Part shown: piece by piece, positions 1 to 7,860 of the stretch
Numbering within the stretch: position 1 is the stretch's first letter
Layout of the letters: each line of letters begins with the position of its first letter
Source: DATKXO01 sp035528995
Lineage (GTDB): Bacteria; Planctomycetota; Phycisphaerae; UBA1845
Assembly (NCBI GenBank): GCA_035528995.1
Contig: DATKXO010000086.1
Span: 1 to 26,889 of the forward strand
Length of the DNA stretch: 26,889 nucleotides
Direction of reading: 5' to 3'
Notes under the pieces: model-generated
The model's database searches: none
Told to the model about the DNA's origin: nothing
What the model saw: only the letters and a program-made list of their open reading frames with translations
Program-made: the position numbers and the translations under genes

Positions 1-35
1 CCACCGGCCGCACCCACCACCCAATATCGAGGCAG

Positions 36-183
36 TCCTCGGCGTCCTTTGTGCTCTCTGCGGTTCCGCCTCTTTTCTTCGCTGTTGCAGTTCTGCCGTT
101 CTGCCGTTTGCCGTCTCCGTGCCTCAGTGTCTCCGTGGTTCGCCTCGCGCCGTTCCTGTTGCCTGACTGCCTGGTTGCCCAGG
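36..183. repeat. Degenerate short-period pyrimidine-rich repeats
   Basis: This stretch has no credible gene. On the plus strand it is made of iterated short blocks such as TTTGTGCTCTCTGCGGTT, CAGTTCTGCCGTTCTGCCG and CCGTGCCTCAGTGTCTCCG. These are reverse complements of the purine-rich blocks (CACAGAG, GGCAGAACGGCAGAA and GGAGACGGGGAGGCACGGAG types) found between about 23210 and 24075. Reading frames through it translate to low-complexity Ser/Arg/Pro/Leu-rich protein and are probably spurious. It directly adjoins repeat unit 1, just as the right-hand array adjoins unit 2. Confidence 0.6.
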
Positions 184-184
184 T

Positions 185-522
185 CTCCCCTCAATTCCTA
201 CTTCAAAGCGCCCCTGGCGCCCCCAAAAACCCCGATTTCCGCAAATCCGACCCCCCGAAGGTGATCGGGCGCCAAGTTATAGGGGTAGAGGAACGCACCC
301 CTCAGGCGCGGATGCGCGTAGCCGACGCCACCGGAGGCCGCGACGCCGACAAGAAAAAGGCCACGGGCACGAGACGCGCACGGGCCGGCGCCCAACGCAC
401 CGGGCCAGCGCCCGACCGAAAGGAGGTGCCCCGGACGAATCCGTCCCATGACACAACTCAATAGCGTCCACCGCGGACCACCTCGGGCTGCCGCGGACCA
501 CCGGTTTGAACCGGCGCCCGCC
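185..522 (+). repeat. Dispersed ~335-bp repeat, unit 1
   Basis: This segment recurs as its reverse complement at 22876-23209. Aligning by eye, the core 257-383 matches 23009-23135 with 3 substitutions in 127 positions. A second conserved block (about 409-457) holds AAAGGAGGTG (419-428), a GGACG/CGTCC hairpin with AATC loop (433-446) and an ATG at 448. Between the two blocks there are indels, and both ends diverge more. The right end carries the palindrome CCGGTTTGAACCGG (501-514). No transposase, ends with target duplication, or tRNA/rRNA identity could be recognised. It could be a non-autonomous mobile repeat or a structured RNA or regulatory cassette. Confidence 0.8.
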
Positions 523-564
523 CTCAGCTACAGTAGCCCGCCCGTTCGACGCGAGGGTTTCCGC

Positions 565-1353
565 ATGTGGTCCATGCTCAACGGCACCATCGTCAACGCC
601 GGCACCGTCATCGTCGGCTGCACCATCGGCCTGTCCATCGGCGCCAAGCTACCCGACCGCTACCGCCGCATCGTCCTGGACGGCCTGGGCCTCATCACCA
701 TCACGCTCGGCATCGACGCCTCGGTCATCGTCATGGGCCGGATGGTCGGCAAGTACGGCCCACTGGTCGACGCCGGCCAGACCTTCGGCGCCCGCCTGGG
801 CATGGTCACCATCGGCTGTCTGCTGGTCGGCAGCCTCCTCGGGTCCTGGCTGCGGCTTCACCAGCGGGTCGAGTCCCTCGGCCACCTCATCCACGCCAAG
901 ACCGGCGGCAAGGGCGACGCCGGCCGCTTCGCCGAGGGCTTCCTGGTCGCCAGCGTGATCTTCTGCGTCGGCCCGTTGACCCTGCTGGGCTGCCTTAACA
1001 ACGGCACCCGCTTCGACCCCAGCCTGCTCTACGTCAAGGCCGCCCTGGACGGCTTCTGCTCGATGGCCCTGGCCGCCTCCCTGGGTGCCGGAGTGGCCGG
1101 CAGCATCCTCACCGTCCTGTTCTTCCAGGGCGGCCTGACCCTGGCGTTCCACTACGGCGCCGGCGGCCTGCCCGAGCTCTCGCGCGAGATGATGAACGTG
1201 GTGGGCGGCATCGTCCTGCTGGCCAACGCCCTGCTGATCCTGGAGATCAAGAAGATCCCCGTGGCCGACATGCTGCCGGGCATCTTCCTGCCGCCGTTGG
1301 TCATCTACGCCTGCGAAGCCATGCGCCCCGGCCTGTTTCTGCCGGTCGGCTGA
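565..1353 (+). CDS. DUF554 family membrane protein
   Basis: This is a 262-residue polytopic inner-membrane protein of the DUF554 (YdfK-like) family, whose transport or other function is not established. The start LNGTIVNAGTVIVGCTIG is the typical family N-terminus. Further hydrophobic segments include LGMVTIGCLLVGSLLGSWL, ASVIFCVGPLTLLGCLNNGT (a family hallmark region) and a final segment around LPGIFLPPLVIYAC, giving about six or seven membrane spans. The ATG at 565 is preferred because it begins where family members begin and has GAGGG about 8 nt upstream. The same frame is open back to an ATG at 448 supplied by repeat unit 1, which would add 39 non-hydrophobic residues. The stop lies 24 nt before the preferred bpt start, suggesting cotranscription. 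Confidence 0.85.
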   Translation: MWSMLNGTIVNAGTVIVGCTIGLSIGAKLPDRYRRIVLDGLGLITITLGIDASVIVMGRMVGKYGPLVDAGQTFGARLGMVTIGCLLVGSLLGSWLRLHQRVESLGHLIHAKTGGKGDAGRFAEGFLVASVIFCVGPLTLLGCLNNGTRFDPSLLYVKAALDGFCSMALAASLGAGVAGSILTVLFFQGGLTLAFHYGAGGLPELSREMMNVVGGIVLLANALLILEIKKIPVADMLPGIFLPPLVIYACEAMRPGLFLPVG

Positions 1354-1377
1354 CTTGTGTTAGCATGTCGGACGGCC

Positions 1378-2130
1378 ATGACTCCCAAAACCGCCGCCTA
1401 CGCCCGGATCGTGGACGCGTTTCTGGAGACCGAAGCGCTCCCCATGAGCGCTCAGCATGACTGCCCGTACCTGCCGGGGCAGCTTGCCCGGTGCGAAGGG
1501 TTCTCCATCCACGAACTGGACCCGGAAATCTACGCCCGTCTGATGGACCGCAACTTCCGCCGCAGCGGCCGCGTGATCTACCGCCCGGTCTGCCGGGAAT
1601 GCACCGAGTGTCGGGCCCTGCGGGTGCCGGTGCATCGCTTCAAGCCGAGTCGATCGCAGCGGCGGGCGCTGAAGCGCAACCGCGACGTTGGCGTGACCGT
1701 CGGCCGGCCGGAACTGACCGAAGAGAAGTGGAACCTGTTCCTGGCCTACATCGACTTCCAGCACGACGACACGATGTCGCGCGATCGCGAGGACATCGTC
1801 GACTTTCTGTACCGCCCGCCGGTGGACGGCCTCGAAATCTGCTACCGTCTGAAAGACGAGCTGGTGGGGGTGAGCATCGCCGACCGGTCGGCGGACGCGC
1901 TCAGCTCGGTGTACATGTACTTCGCCCCCAAGCACCGGCGGCGCAGCCTGGGGACCTACTCGGCGCTGTGGGAGATCGACTATTGCCGCCGGTCGGGAAT
2001 GACCTACTATTACCTGGGCTACTACGTTGCCGGGGCCAGGACGATGGCCTACAAGGCGCGTTTCACGCCGTGCGAGGTGTTGGATTCCTCGCACACCTGG
2101 GTTGAGTTCCAGCCCCCCGAAAGCGGATGA
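1378..2130 (+). CDS. bpt: Aspartate/glutamate leucyltransferase (Bpt-type aminoacyl-tRNA-protein transferase)
   Basis: About 250 residues, the usual length for bacterial Bpt. The family transfers leucine from Leu-tRNA to proteins with N-terminal Asp or Glu, marking them for ClpS/ClpAP degradation (N-degron pathway, cytoplasm). Family features are CPYLPGQ near the N-terminus, NFRRSGRVIYRP followed by the paired cysteines CRECTEC and CRALRVPV, a basic SRSQRRALKRN segment, and a C-terminal GNAT-like half with RRSLGTYSALWEIDYC, YYYLGYYV and MAYKARFTP. Start choice is uncertain: ATG 1378 is used here, a GTG lies at 1357 and an ATG at 1444 just before the conserved region. The stop overlaps the next start (ATGA), so the two genes are probably translationally coupled. 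No clpS is in the window. Confidence 0.88.
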   Translation: MTPKTAAYARIVDAFLETEALPMSAQHDCPYLPGQLARCEGFSIHELDPEIYARLMDRNFRRSGRVIYRPVCRECTECRALRVPVHRFKPSRSQRRALKRNRDVGVTVGRPELTEEKWNLFLAYIDFQHDDTMSRDREDIVDFLYRPPVDGLEICYRLKDELVGVSIADRSADALSSVYMYFAPKHRRRSLGTYSALWEIDYCRRSGMTYYYLGYYVAGARTMAYKARFTPCEVLDSSHTWVEFQPPESG

Positions 2131-3227
2131 ACGACCGATCCGACCAAACCTCTCCGCTGGCCCACCGGGAATTCCACCGCATCCTGCTGATCAAGCCGAG
2201 TTCCCTGGGCGACCTGGTGCACGCCCTTCCGGTGCTGCACGGATTGCGCCGACGCTATCCTAAGGCGGGCATCGACTGGCTGGCGGGCTCGGCCTTCGCG
2301 CCGCTGATCGAAGGACACCCCGACCTTTCCGAGGTGGTTCGCTTCGACCGTCGCCGCTACGGCCGGATGCTGCGTGACCCGCGGATCGCCGTCGAGTTCG
2401 CCGCGTTCTGCCGCGACCTGCACAGGCGGCGGTACGATCTGGTCGTGGACCTGCAGGGTCTGTTCCGCAGCGGTCTGCTGGCCCTGGCCAGCGGGGCGCC
2501 GGTTCGGATCGGATTCGCGGCGGCGCGCGAACTGGCCTGGGTTTTTTACAGCCACCGCATCGCGCCCGGTAAACCAAATGCCCACGCCGTCGATCGCAAC
2601 TACGCGACCGCTCGCCTGCTGGGCTTCACCGATGTTCCGGTCAGCTTTGACCTGGCCGTCACGGAAACGGAACGCCGCCGGGCCGGGAAGATCCTGTCGG
2701 GCGCCGGCCTGGCGGACGGCAAACGGTTCGCGGCCATCATGCCGGGGGCCCGCTGGGAGACCAAGCGCTGGCCGGAAGACCGGTTCGCAGCGGTGGTGGA
2801 CGGCCTGGCGCGGCAGCAGGGGTTGCCCTCGGTGCTGCTGGCCGGTCCTGACGAGGCGGACGTGTGCAATCGGATCGAAGCCGCCTGCGGCCAGGCGGTA
2901 ACGAATCTGGCCGGTACAACAAGCCTGCGGGAACTGGTGGCCGTCCTGGAGCGAGCGGTCGTCGTGATCTGTCACGATTCGGCCCCAATGCACCTGGCGG
3001 CCGCTTTGGGCCGACCGCTGGTGTGCCTTCTGGGACCGACGAACCCTTCGCGAACCGGACCGTACAGCAAGAGTGCGAGGATTCTGCAGGCGGACCTGCC
3101 CTGCGTGCCCTGCTACCTGCGACGCCTGTCGCAGTGTCCCCACGGACACGCCTGCATGAGTTCACTGGAGGTGGAGAACGTGTTGCAGGCCACCTCGGCC
3201 GCGGTGAGGTCCGCATCAACAGATTAG
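2127..3227 (+). CDS. Glycosyltransferase family 9 (LPS heptosyltransferase-like)
   Basis: 366 residues with the two-Rossmann GT-B layout of ADP-heptose:LPS heptosyltransferases. The N-terminal domain begins ILLIKPSSLGDLVHALPVL, the classic family start, and contains VVDLQGLFRSGLLAL. The C-terminal donor-binding domain has MPGARWETKRWPEDRFA and the family signature CHDSAPMHLAAALGRP followed by LLGPTNPSRTGPY. The cysteine-rich tail (CVPCYLRRLSQCPHGHAC) is common in WaaF/WaaC-like enzymes. It probably adds a heptose or related sugar to cell-envelope lipopolysaccharide at the cytoplasmic face; the exact acceptor and WaaC versus WaaF type cannot be told. It overlaps bpt by 4 nt. Confidence 0.88.
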   Translation: MNDRSDQTSPLAHREFHRILLIKPSSLGDLVHALPVLHGLRRRYPKAGIDWLAGSAFAPLIEGHPDLSEVVRFDRRRYGRMLRDPRIAVEFAAFCRDLHRRRYDLVVDLQGLFRSGLLALASGAPVRIGFAAARELAWVFYSHRIAPGKPNAHAVDRNYATARLLGFTDVPVSFDLAVTETERRRAGKILSGAGLADGKRFAAIMPGARWETKRWPEDRFAAVVDGLARQQGLPSVLLAGPDEADVCNRIEAACGQAVTNLAGTTSLRELVAVLERAVVVICHDSAPMHLAAALGRPLVCLLGPTNPSRTGPYSKSARILQADLPCVPCYLRRLSQCPHGHACMSSLEVENVLQATSAAVRSASTD

Positions 3228-3261
3228 CCCCGATTGGTGGGCGGTTGGTGCACGACCTGCC

Positions 3262-3267
3262 TATAAT
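3262..3267 (+). promoter_or_regulatory. Putative -10 element upstream of the DUF2062 gene
   Basis: A perfect TATAAT sits in the 139-bp gap after the glycosyltransferase gene, about 100 nt before the DUF2062 start. Such hexamers are rare in this GC-rich DNA. No convincing -35 is found at 16-18 bp, so this is a weak to moderate promoter call. It suggests the DUF2062-secreted protein-maf group can be transcribed separately. Confidence 0.4.
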
Positions 3268-3366
3268 TGCCGAAGATATGCGCAGGCGCAGGCGCCGCCG
3301 CCCTGTTTTGCTAGACTCGGCGTTTCTGTGCCTTGGCGCGGCTGATAGGGAAGGGAAGTCGACGAA

Positions 3367-3963
3367 TTGTCCGGACTCTGGAAACAGGCTCGCAGGTTCA
3401 TCTTTCATCGGGTGCTGCACGCCGATGACACGCCGCACCGCATTGCGCTGGGTGTGGCCATCGCCATGTTCGTGGCCTTCACGCCCACCATCGGGCTGCA
3501 GATGGTGCTGGCGGTCGCGATCGCGGCGGCGTTGCGGGCCAACAAGGCCGTGTGCATCCCCATCGTCTGGGTGACCAACCCGTTCACCGCGGTGCCGATC
3601 TACTCGTTCTGCTGGATGATCGGCGCCCGGCTGCTGAACGTAGGGAACGGAGCCAACATCCACGCGGTCGTCGAGCGGATGAGCGCGGTCGCGACAATCC
3701 CCGGTTGGTCGCACCTGGTGCAGTGGAGCTTCTGGTCGTCGGTGCTGTCCCTGCTGCTGGAGCTGAGCACGGAGCTTTGGCTGGGGTGCGGCATTGTGGG
3801 GCTGGTCAGCGGAGGTGTGTTGTACGTGCTCACCCGCTGGGGCCTGACCACCTATCGCCGGCGCCGGGCGGGGCGTAAGATGCTCCGCGATGGACGGCGG
3901 CAGAGAAGCTTCATCAAGCCCGCGCGGCCGCGTGCCATGGTCAGTTGCCGGGAAACGGCCTGA
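3367..3963 (+). CDS. DUF2062 domain membrane protein
   Basis: 198 residues. The N-terminal part carries the DUF2062 pattern: a short basic segment, then RIALGVAIAMFVAFTPTIG and QMVLAVAIAAALRANK, then IPIVWVTNPFTAVPIYSFCW. A third and fourth hydrophobic region (about residues 118-160) precede a basic tail. Function of the family is not established; it is often found beside cell-envelope and glycosyltransferase genes, which fits the upstream GT9 gene. The start is TTG at 3367, preceded by a purine-rich GGGAAGGGAAG at 3347-3357; no ATG in frame fits the family start. The 3' end overlaps the next gene by 74 nt in another frame. Confidence 0.82.
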   Translation: MSGLWKQARRFIFHRVLHADDTPHRIALGVAIAMFVAFTPTIGLQMVLAVAIAAALRANKAVCIPIVWVTNPFTAVPIYSFCWMIGARLLNVGNGANIHAVVERMSAVATIPGWSHLVQWSFWSSVLSLLLELSTELWLGCGIVGLVSGGVLYVLTRWGLTTYRRRRAGRKMLRDGRRQRSFIKPARPRAMVSCRETA

Positions 3964-5125
3964 CCCACGCGCCGGCATCGCGTTCTGTGCCGTCCTTCTG
4001 ACCCTCCAAACAGCCGCAGCCGACCAGGCGATATTCCACACCGTCAGTTATCGAGTCCACGCCGGTGCCGGAGACGTGCTGCGCCTGGAAGGTGAGGCCA
4101 GCGCGGGTATCACGGTGGGCGATCTGGTAGCGGTGTTGGTGGAAGCGGACGTCGTCGCAGCCGGCGCCGTCTCGAAGATGGAAGCGGACGGGCCGGTGGC
4201 GACGCTCGATTTCCTGGAATGGGCCCTCCCACCAAGGGGTGAGGCCTGGGTGATCCCCCGGAACCTGCCCGAGAACCTCGAGGCCCGGCTACCGCCGCTG
4301 GTGGTTCGCCGGGCGCGTGCGGATCGGGCACCGGGGGAGGACCGCAGCAACGGGCCGAACCCGGCCGGCCCGGACAGGCCGGAACGACCCGCTGTGGTGC
4401 GGGCGTTTGTGTCGGCGGTCGATCCAGATGCGAGTGGGAGCACCGTTCGGTTGGACAATCCGGCTGCGTCTCGGCTGGCCATCGGGGATCGGCTGGACGT
4501 GTACCGCGGCGGGCGCTACGTCGGCTTCGCGCAGGTGGTGTCGATCGAAGGCCCGGAGGCGGAGGCGGAAGTATTGACCTCACTGAGCGCGTCGGCGATG
4601 CAGGCCGGTGATCTCGCGGTCCGCCGGGCACCGGCCGGGTCGAGTCAGATCCGCCAGGGCTTCGTGTTCCGGGTGGAGGGCGACTACGCCCTGGTTTCGC
4701 TGGGGGAGGCGGACGGCGTGCGACGTGGCGACCGGCTTTTCACCCGCGACGGCACAGGGGACGACCGCCGACTGACGGTCGTGCGCGTCTACCCCGACCA
4801 TTGCGGGGCCAGTCTGGAGGGCGGCGGCACGGACAGTGAGGTCGGGCTGGTGATGTGGCAGCCCGCGCATACGAGCGAGGGGTGCGCCGCCTTTGTGGAA
4901 CTGGCGGCGAGCGGCGCACGGTCGGCCGGTGTTCCCTGGCTGATGCGCGTGCCGAGCGGATCGGCGAGCCTGCCCCTGCGCACAGGCGACTTCGTTCTCA
5001 CGGGCGACCGGAGGCGAAACGTGGGCGTGGTGCTGACCAATAGCGAATGGGGCGCTTACGTGTACGTTCCCGGCGTGTGGACGGTTCCGGAGGGAGCGCG
5101 GGATGGCGACCGGTCGGCCGAGTGA
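3890..5125 (+). CDS. Secreted protein with repeated small beta-rich domains, function unknown
   Basis: 411 residues with an N-terminal signal-like segment (basic KRPDPR, then AGIAFCAVLLTLQTAAA, cleavage probably near AADQ), so probably exported. Two related modules can be seen: residues about 165-255, with GDRLDVYRGGRYVGFAQVVS, and residues about 255-310, with VSLGEADGVRRGDRLFTRDG. This resembles the 'property-of-a-value above a GD(x)hxVYRGGxYVG turn' type of module often seen in planctomycete secreted proteins; I cannot assign a family name. Residues about 140-165 are a Pro/Arg-rich linker. The start could be ATG 3890 or GTG 3932; the former overlaps the upstream gene by 74 nt. The 3' end overlaps maf by 23 nt, indicating one operon. 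Confidence 0.65.
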   Translation: MDGGREASSSPRGRVPWSVAGKRPDPRAGIAFCAVLLTLQTAAADQAIFHTVSYRVHAGAGDVLRLEGEASAGITVGDLVAVLVEADVVAAGAVSKMEADGPVATLDFLEWALPPRGEAWVIPRNLPENLEARLPPLVVRRARADRAPGEDRSNGPNPAGPDRPERPAVVRAFVSAVDPDASGSTVRLDNPAASRLAIGDRLDVYRGGRYVGFAQVVSIEGPEAEAEVLTSLSASAMQAGDLAVRRAPAGSSQIRQGFVFRVEGDYALVSLGEADGVRRGDRLFTRDGTGDDRRLTVVRVYPDHCGASLEGGGTDSEVGLVMWQPAHTSEGCAAFVELAASGARSAGVPWLMRVPSGSASLPLRTGDFVLTGDRRRNVGVVLTNSEWGAYVYVPGVWTVPEGARDGDRSAE

Positions 5126-5723
5126 TCCACCGCTGATCCTGGCGTCGGCCAGCCCGCGTCGCCGGCAACTGCTGGGCGAGGCCGGGTATTCGTTCATCGT
5201 GGCCGAGCCGCCGGTCGACGAGCCGGAGCACATCGGCCCCGACGTACCGCCGACACACAAGGCCGAGGCGCTGAGCTACTTCAAGGCCCGCAGCGTGGCC
5301 GGGCAGTTCGATACAGGATTGATCATCGCGGCCGACACTCTGGTCGTCTGCGGCGCGGAGGTGTTCGGCAAACCGACCGACCTGGAGGACGCCCGTCGGA
5401 TTCTGGGTGCCCTGCTGGGGCGGCGGCAGGAGATCATCACCGGGGTGACGCTGCTGGATGCGGGCACGGAGCGCCGGATGATCTCGCACGACGTGACGGT
5501 TGTGGTCATGGGCGACCCACCGGTCGAGCAGGTGGAAGCCTACCTGGCCGGCGGGGCCTGGCGTGGCAAAGCCGGCGCGTACGGCATCCAGGACGAGGGC
5601 GACGCGTTCGTCGAGCGTGTGGAGGGGAGCTTCACGAACGTCGTGGGTCTGCCGATGGAGCTTCTGTCCAGCATGTTGTTGGACTGGGGCTACGGTCCGG
5701 CCCAATCGCTCAAGCGGTTGTGA
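5103..5723 (+). CDS. maf: Maf-family nucleoside triphosphate pyrophosphatase
   Basis: 206 residues, normal for the family. Maf proteins hydrolyse non-canonical or modified NTPs (YhdE type: dTTP/UTP and modified pyrimidines) to the monophosphate plus pyrophosphate in the cytoplasm and have been linked to septation arrest. All motifs are present: LILASASPRR at residues 11-20 (phosphate loop), AADTLV with the catalytic Asp at 78, FGKP at 88-91, GKAGAYGIQ at 155-163 and the FVERVEGSFTNVVGLP ending. The GAYGIQ and EGSFTNVVGLP forms point to the YhdE rather than the YceF subgroup. ATG at 5103 has GGAGGGAGCG just upstream, inside the end of the preceding gene. Confidence 0.93.
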   Translation: MATGRPSDPPLILASASPRRRQLLGEAGYSFIVAEPPVDEPEHIGPDVPPTHKAEALSYFKARSVAGQFDTGLIIAADTLVVCGAEVFGKPTDLEDARRILGALLGRRQEIITGVTLLDAGTERRMISHDVTVVVMGDPPVEQVEAYLAGGAWRGKAGAYGIQDEGDAFVERVEGSFTNVVGLPMELLSSMLLDWGYGPAQSLKRL

Positions 5724-5889
5724 TTGCCGGGTAGGGCCGGTGTTCGACGGGCTGCGGAACCGATAAGCAGAGGGGATTGCTCGCTGGCGGTGCGTGTGCA
5801 GTGGTCCTGAAAAGGCCAACGGCGATGGTCGGAAGCTGGGCTTGCGGGCGCGATTTCGGCGAAATGAGGCAACTAAGGATCAATTTCAT

Positions 5890-5918
5890 TTGCCCATGGC
5901 GGAATCGTGAGTCATAAT
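5890..5918 (+). promoter_or_regulatory. Putative sigma70-type promoter upstream of a hairpin cluster
   Basis: TTGCCC at 5890-5895 and CATAAT at 5913-5918 are separated by exactly 17 bp. The predicted start, near 5925, is the first base before a run of three hairpins. There is no plausible downstream protein gene on this strand, since the next gene (6329-7585) faces the other way. This makes a non-coding transcript the natural product. Confidence 0.45.
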
Positions 5919-5924
5919 AGATCA

Positions 5925-6036
5925 GCACGTCATTAGACGTGGTTCCGGCGACGAAGCCGGAACGTGCTTGGAAGCCCCGGCCCCGAGTCGTGCCAAAAGG
6001 CTGCGCTCGCAGTGGCATAGGGGCTTCTACTTTGCG
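5925..6036 (+). ncRNA. Candidate small RNA (three consecutive hairpins)
   Basis: Hairpin 1: CACGTC/GACGTG with ATTA loop, 5926-5941. Hairpin 2: GTTCCGGC/GCCGGAAC with GACGAA loop, 5942-5963. Hairpin 3: GAAGCCCC (5971-5978) with GGGGCTTC (6020-6027), enclosing a nested TGCC/GGCA and CTGC/GCAG hairpin. The third is followed by TACTTT, a weak U-tract-like ending. The first hairpin begins at the predicted start of the 5890-5918 promoter. No known RNA family was recognised: it lacks the conserved cores of RNase P RNA, tmRNA and tRNA. The rest of the 5724-6328 gap shows nothing else that can be supported. Confidence 0.4.
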
Positions 6037-6328
6037 CATCGGGCATCAGGCTGTTCCTGCCGATCACACTGGTTACAGCTCGTCTGAGCCAATTGGGCCT
6101 CTCGGGGACGAATAGCAGGTCGCTAAGAAACTCGGTTTGCCACCGAAGCTGCTGCTTTGCCTGCCGAAAACGCCTCCAATAGACGGTTTCCTGCAAACGG
6201 CCTGCGGGGACGCTGGCCGCTACCGCGTTCTTTGGCGTGCTGATATGGACCGGGCGAACTGAACGCGGCTGGTGAATCGGCGGACTCGTCCTGGGACTAA
6301 TATCACTTGTTACTACGGGGAGGTTGGG

Positions 6329-7585
6329 TCACGTTTGTGACGAGCGTGCGGCCGCCGGCGCCGGGCGCCGGGCGGCGCGCTGGGATTCCTTCTCCCGGGA
6401 AGCGGTCCGCCCCTTCGTTTCGGAAGTGTCCGGTGCCATCGGGAAATAGACCTGCACGGATGTTCCCCGCCCCAAGGCGCTTTCCACTCGGACACAGGCA
6501 TTGTGCTGAGCGATGATGCCCAGGACAGCGGCCATGCCCAGCCCGTGCCCGGCGGGCCGGGTGGTGAAGAATGGATCAAACATCCGCTCCATGGTGGATT
6601 CCGACATGCCGACGCCGTCATCGGTCACGCTCAAGACCACGCGACTGCCGGGGATGGCCTGGCGGGAGGGAACGCACTCGGCGCAGAGTCGTTGGGTCAA
6701 ACGATCGACAGCGGTCCGGACGGCAATGCTCCCACCGTTGGGCATGGCATCCGAGGCGTTCATGCAGAGATTCATGATGACCTGCTCGACCTGGGGTGGG
6801 TCGGCCAGGATGCCGGGCAGCTTGGGGGCGAAGTCGGTCCGCATGGTGACGGAGTCGGAGATGGCGGACCGCACCAGCTTGAGGGCCCCGCGGATGGCGT
6901 GGTTCAGGGAGCAGCGTTTGAGTTTGGGTGTTCCCCCTCCGCCGAAGCGGAGCAGTTGTTCGGTGAGACTGGCGGCCCGGCCGGCGGCTTCCTCGATCAG
7001 GGTGAGATGTCGCCCGGCCATCTTGGGTAGGCCGGGCATGTTGCGCAACAGGGCGGCGTTGCCCAGCATGATGGTCAGCAGGTTGTTGAAGTCGTGGGCC
7101 ACGCCGCCGGCCAACATGCCCAGGCTCTCGAGCTTCTGGGCCCGGCGGAGTTGAGCCTCGAGTACTTCGCGCTCGGAGACGTCCTGGGCCATGGAGGCCA
7201 CGCCGACGATCCTGCCGGAGGCGTCACGCAAGGGCGTGTTGAACCACTCGCAGCGAATGCGTGTGCCGTCCTTGCACACGTTGTCGTTGATGGAGTGGCT
7301 GGATTCATCGCCGGCCAGCAGTTCGGCCCAGACCTTCTCCACCGCGGCGTGGACATCTCGGGGAACGATCAGGTCGTAGGCATGCCGCCCGATGGCCTCG
7401 TCGGCGGTGAAGCCGAAGGTCTTTTCCGCGGCCGGGTTCCACTCCTCGGCGCGGAAGTCGGCGCCCCAGACGATGTGGGCCAGGGGCATGCGGGCGACGT
7501 GGAAGCGGACGCGTTGTAGAGCCTGGTAAAGCCCTTCGGCGCTCTGCTCTGGCTGCCGGCTCTTGCGTGTGCGGCCGGTCGACAT
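6329..7585 (-). CDS. PAS-domain sensor histidine kinase
   Basis: 418 residues, no membrane segment, so probably cytoplasmic. A PAS domain covers about residues 25-140 (MPLAHIVWGADFRAEEWN to VGVASMAQDVSERE). The HisKA helix has LGMLAGGVAHDFNNLL, with phospho-acceptor His164. The ATPase domain has the N box NLCMNASDAM (272-281), DDGVGM (322-327) and HGLGMAAVLGI (347-357). The C-terminal 40 residues are basic and disordered and no receiver domain follows. ATG at 7585 is chosen because GGAGG lies 8-12 nt upstream; an open frame runs back to 7882 but would cover the ffs promoter and its 5' end. It is divergent from ffs-dnaX. No response regulator is adjacent, so the output is unknown. Confidence 0.88.
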   Translation of the reverse strand: MSTGRTRKSRQPEQSAEGLYQALQRVRFHVARMPLAHIVWGADFRAEEWNPAAEKTFGFTADEAIGRHAYDLIVPRDVHAAVEKVWAELLAGDESSHSINDNVCKDGTRIRCEWFNTPLRDASGRIVGVASMAQDVSEREVLEAQLRRAQKLESLGMLAGGVAHDFNNLLTIMLGNAALLRNMPGLPKMAGRHLTLIEEAAGRAASLTEQLLRFGGGGTPKLKRCSLNHAIRGALKLVRSAISDSVTMRTDFAPKLPGILADPPQVEQVIMNLCMNASDAMPNGGSIAVRTAVDRLTQRLCAECVPSRQAIPGSRVVLSVTDDGVGMSESTMERMFDPFFTTRPAGHGLGMAAVLGIIAQHNACVRVESALGRGTSVQVYFPMAPDTSETKGRTASREKESQRAARRPAPAAARSSQT

Positions 7586-7768
7586 GACGAAACCTCCAGC
7601 GGGGGGCTGGACTTGCAGTGCCCCCACCAGGGGCGGACGCCGGGAGGCGAAGGTGCAGACGGGCTTCTCCCCGGCACCGCAGGTCGGCTCATTGTACGTC
7701 ACCTGCGTCCGGTTGCCAGCCCGATTCGGGAACGAGGCCCGGGGCGGCGATCGGGCCTGGCACGCGGG

Positions 7769-7797
7769 TTGGCGGCGGGTGGGCAGCGCTGTAGAAT
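7769..7797 (+). promoter_or_regulatory. Putative promoter of ffs(-dnaX)
   Basis: TTGGCG at 7769-7774 and TAGAAT at 7792-7797 with a 17-bp spacer match the sigma70 consensus well for this GC-rich DNA. The predicted start is near 7804, about 55 nt before the SRP RNA stem, which implies 5' processing of the RNA or a closer start. It could also serve dnaX, whose ATG is about 50 nt past the end of the RNA. Confidence 0.5.
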
Positions 7798-7860
7798 TCG
7801 GTTCGGCTCCGCGGATCGCTCCGCGGGCGATTCGGGAATGGAAGCAGACCGCCGGCGGCC

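Noticed and set aside
51..464. Open frame of 137 codons at the left end
   Set aside because: It spans the short-repeat array and repeat unit 1; its matching frame in unit 2 shifts after the 127-bp core because of indels, so it is not maintained as a protein.
448..564. ATG 448 as the main DUF554 start
   Set aside because: The 39 extra residues come from the dispersed repeat and are not family-like; kept as a possible alternative start in the findings.
5933..6196. Minus-strand 87-codon frame downstream of maf
   Set aside because: No recognisable domain, no ribosome binding site seen, and it runs through the hairpin cluster; it might be a decayed gene but cannot be supported.
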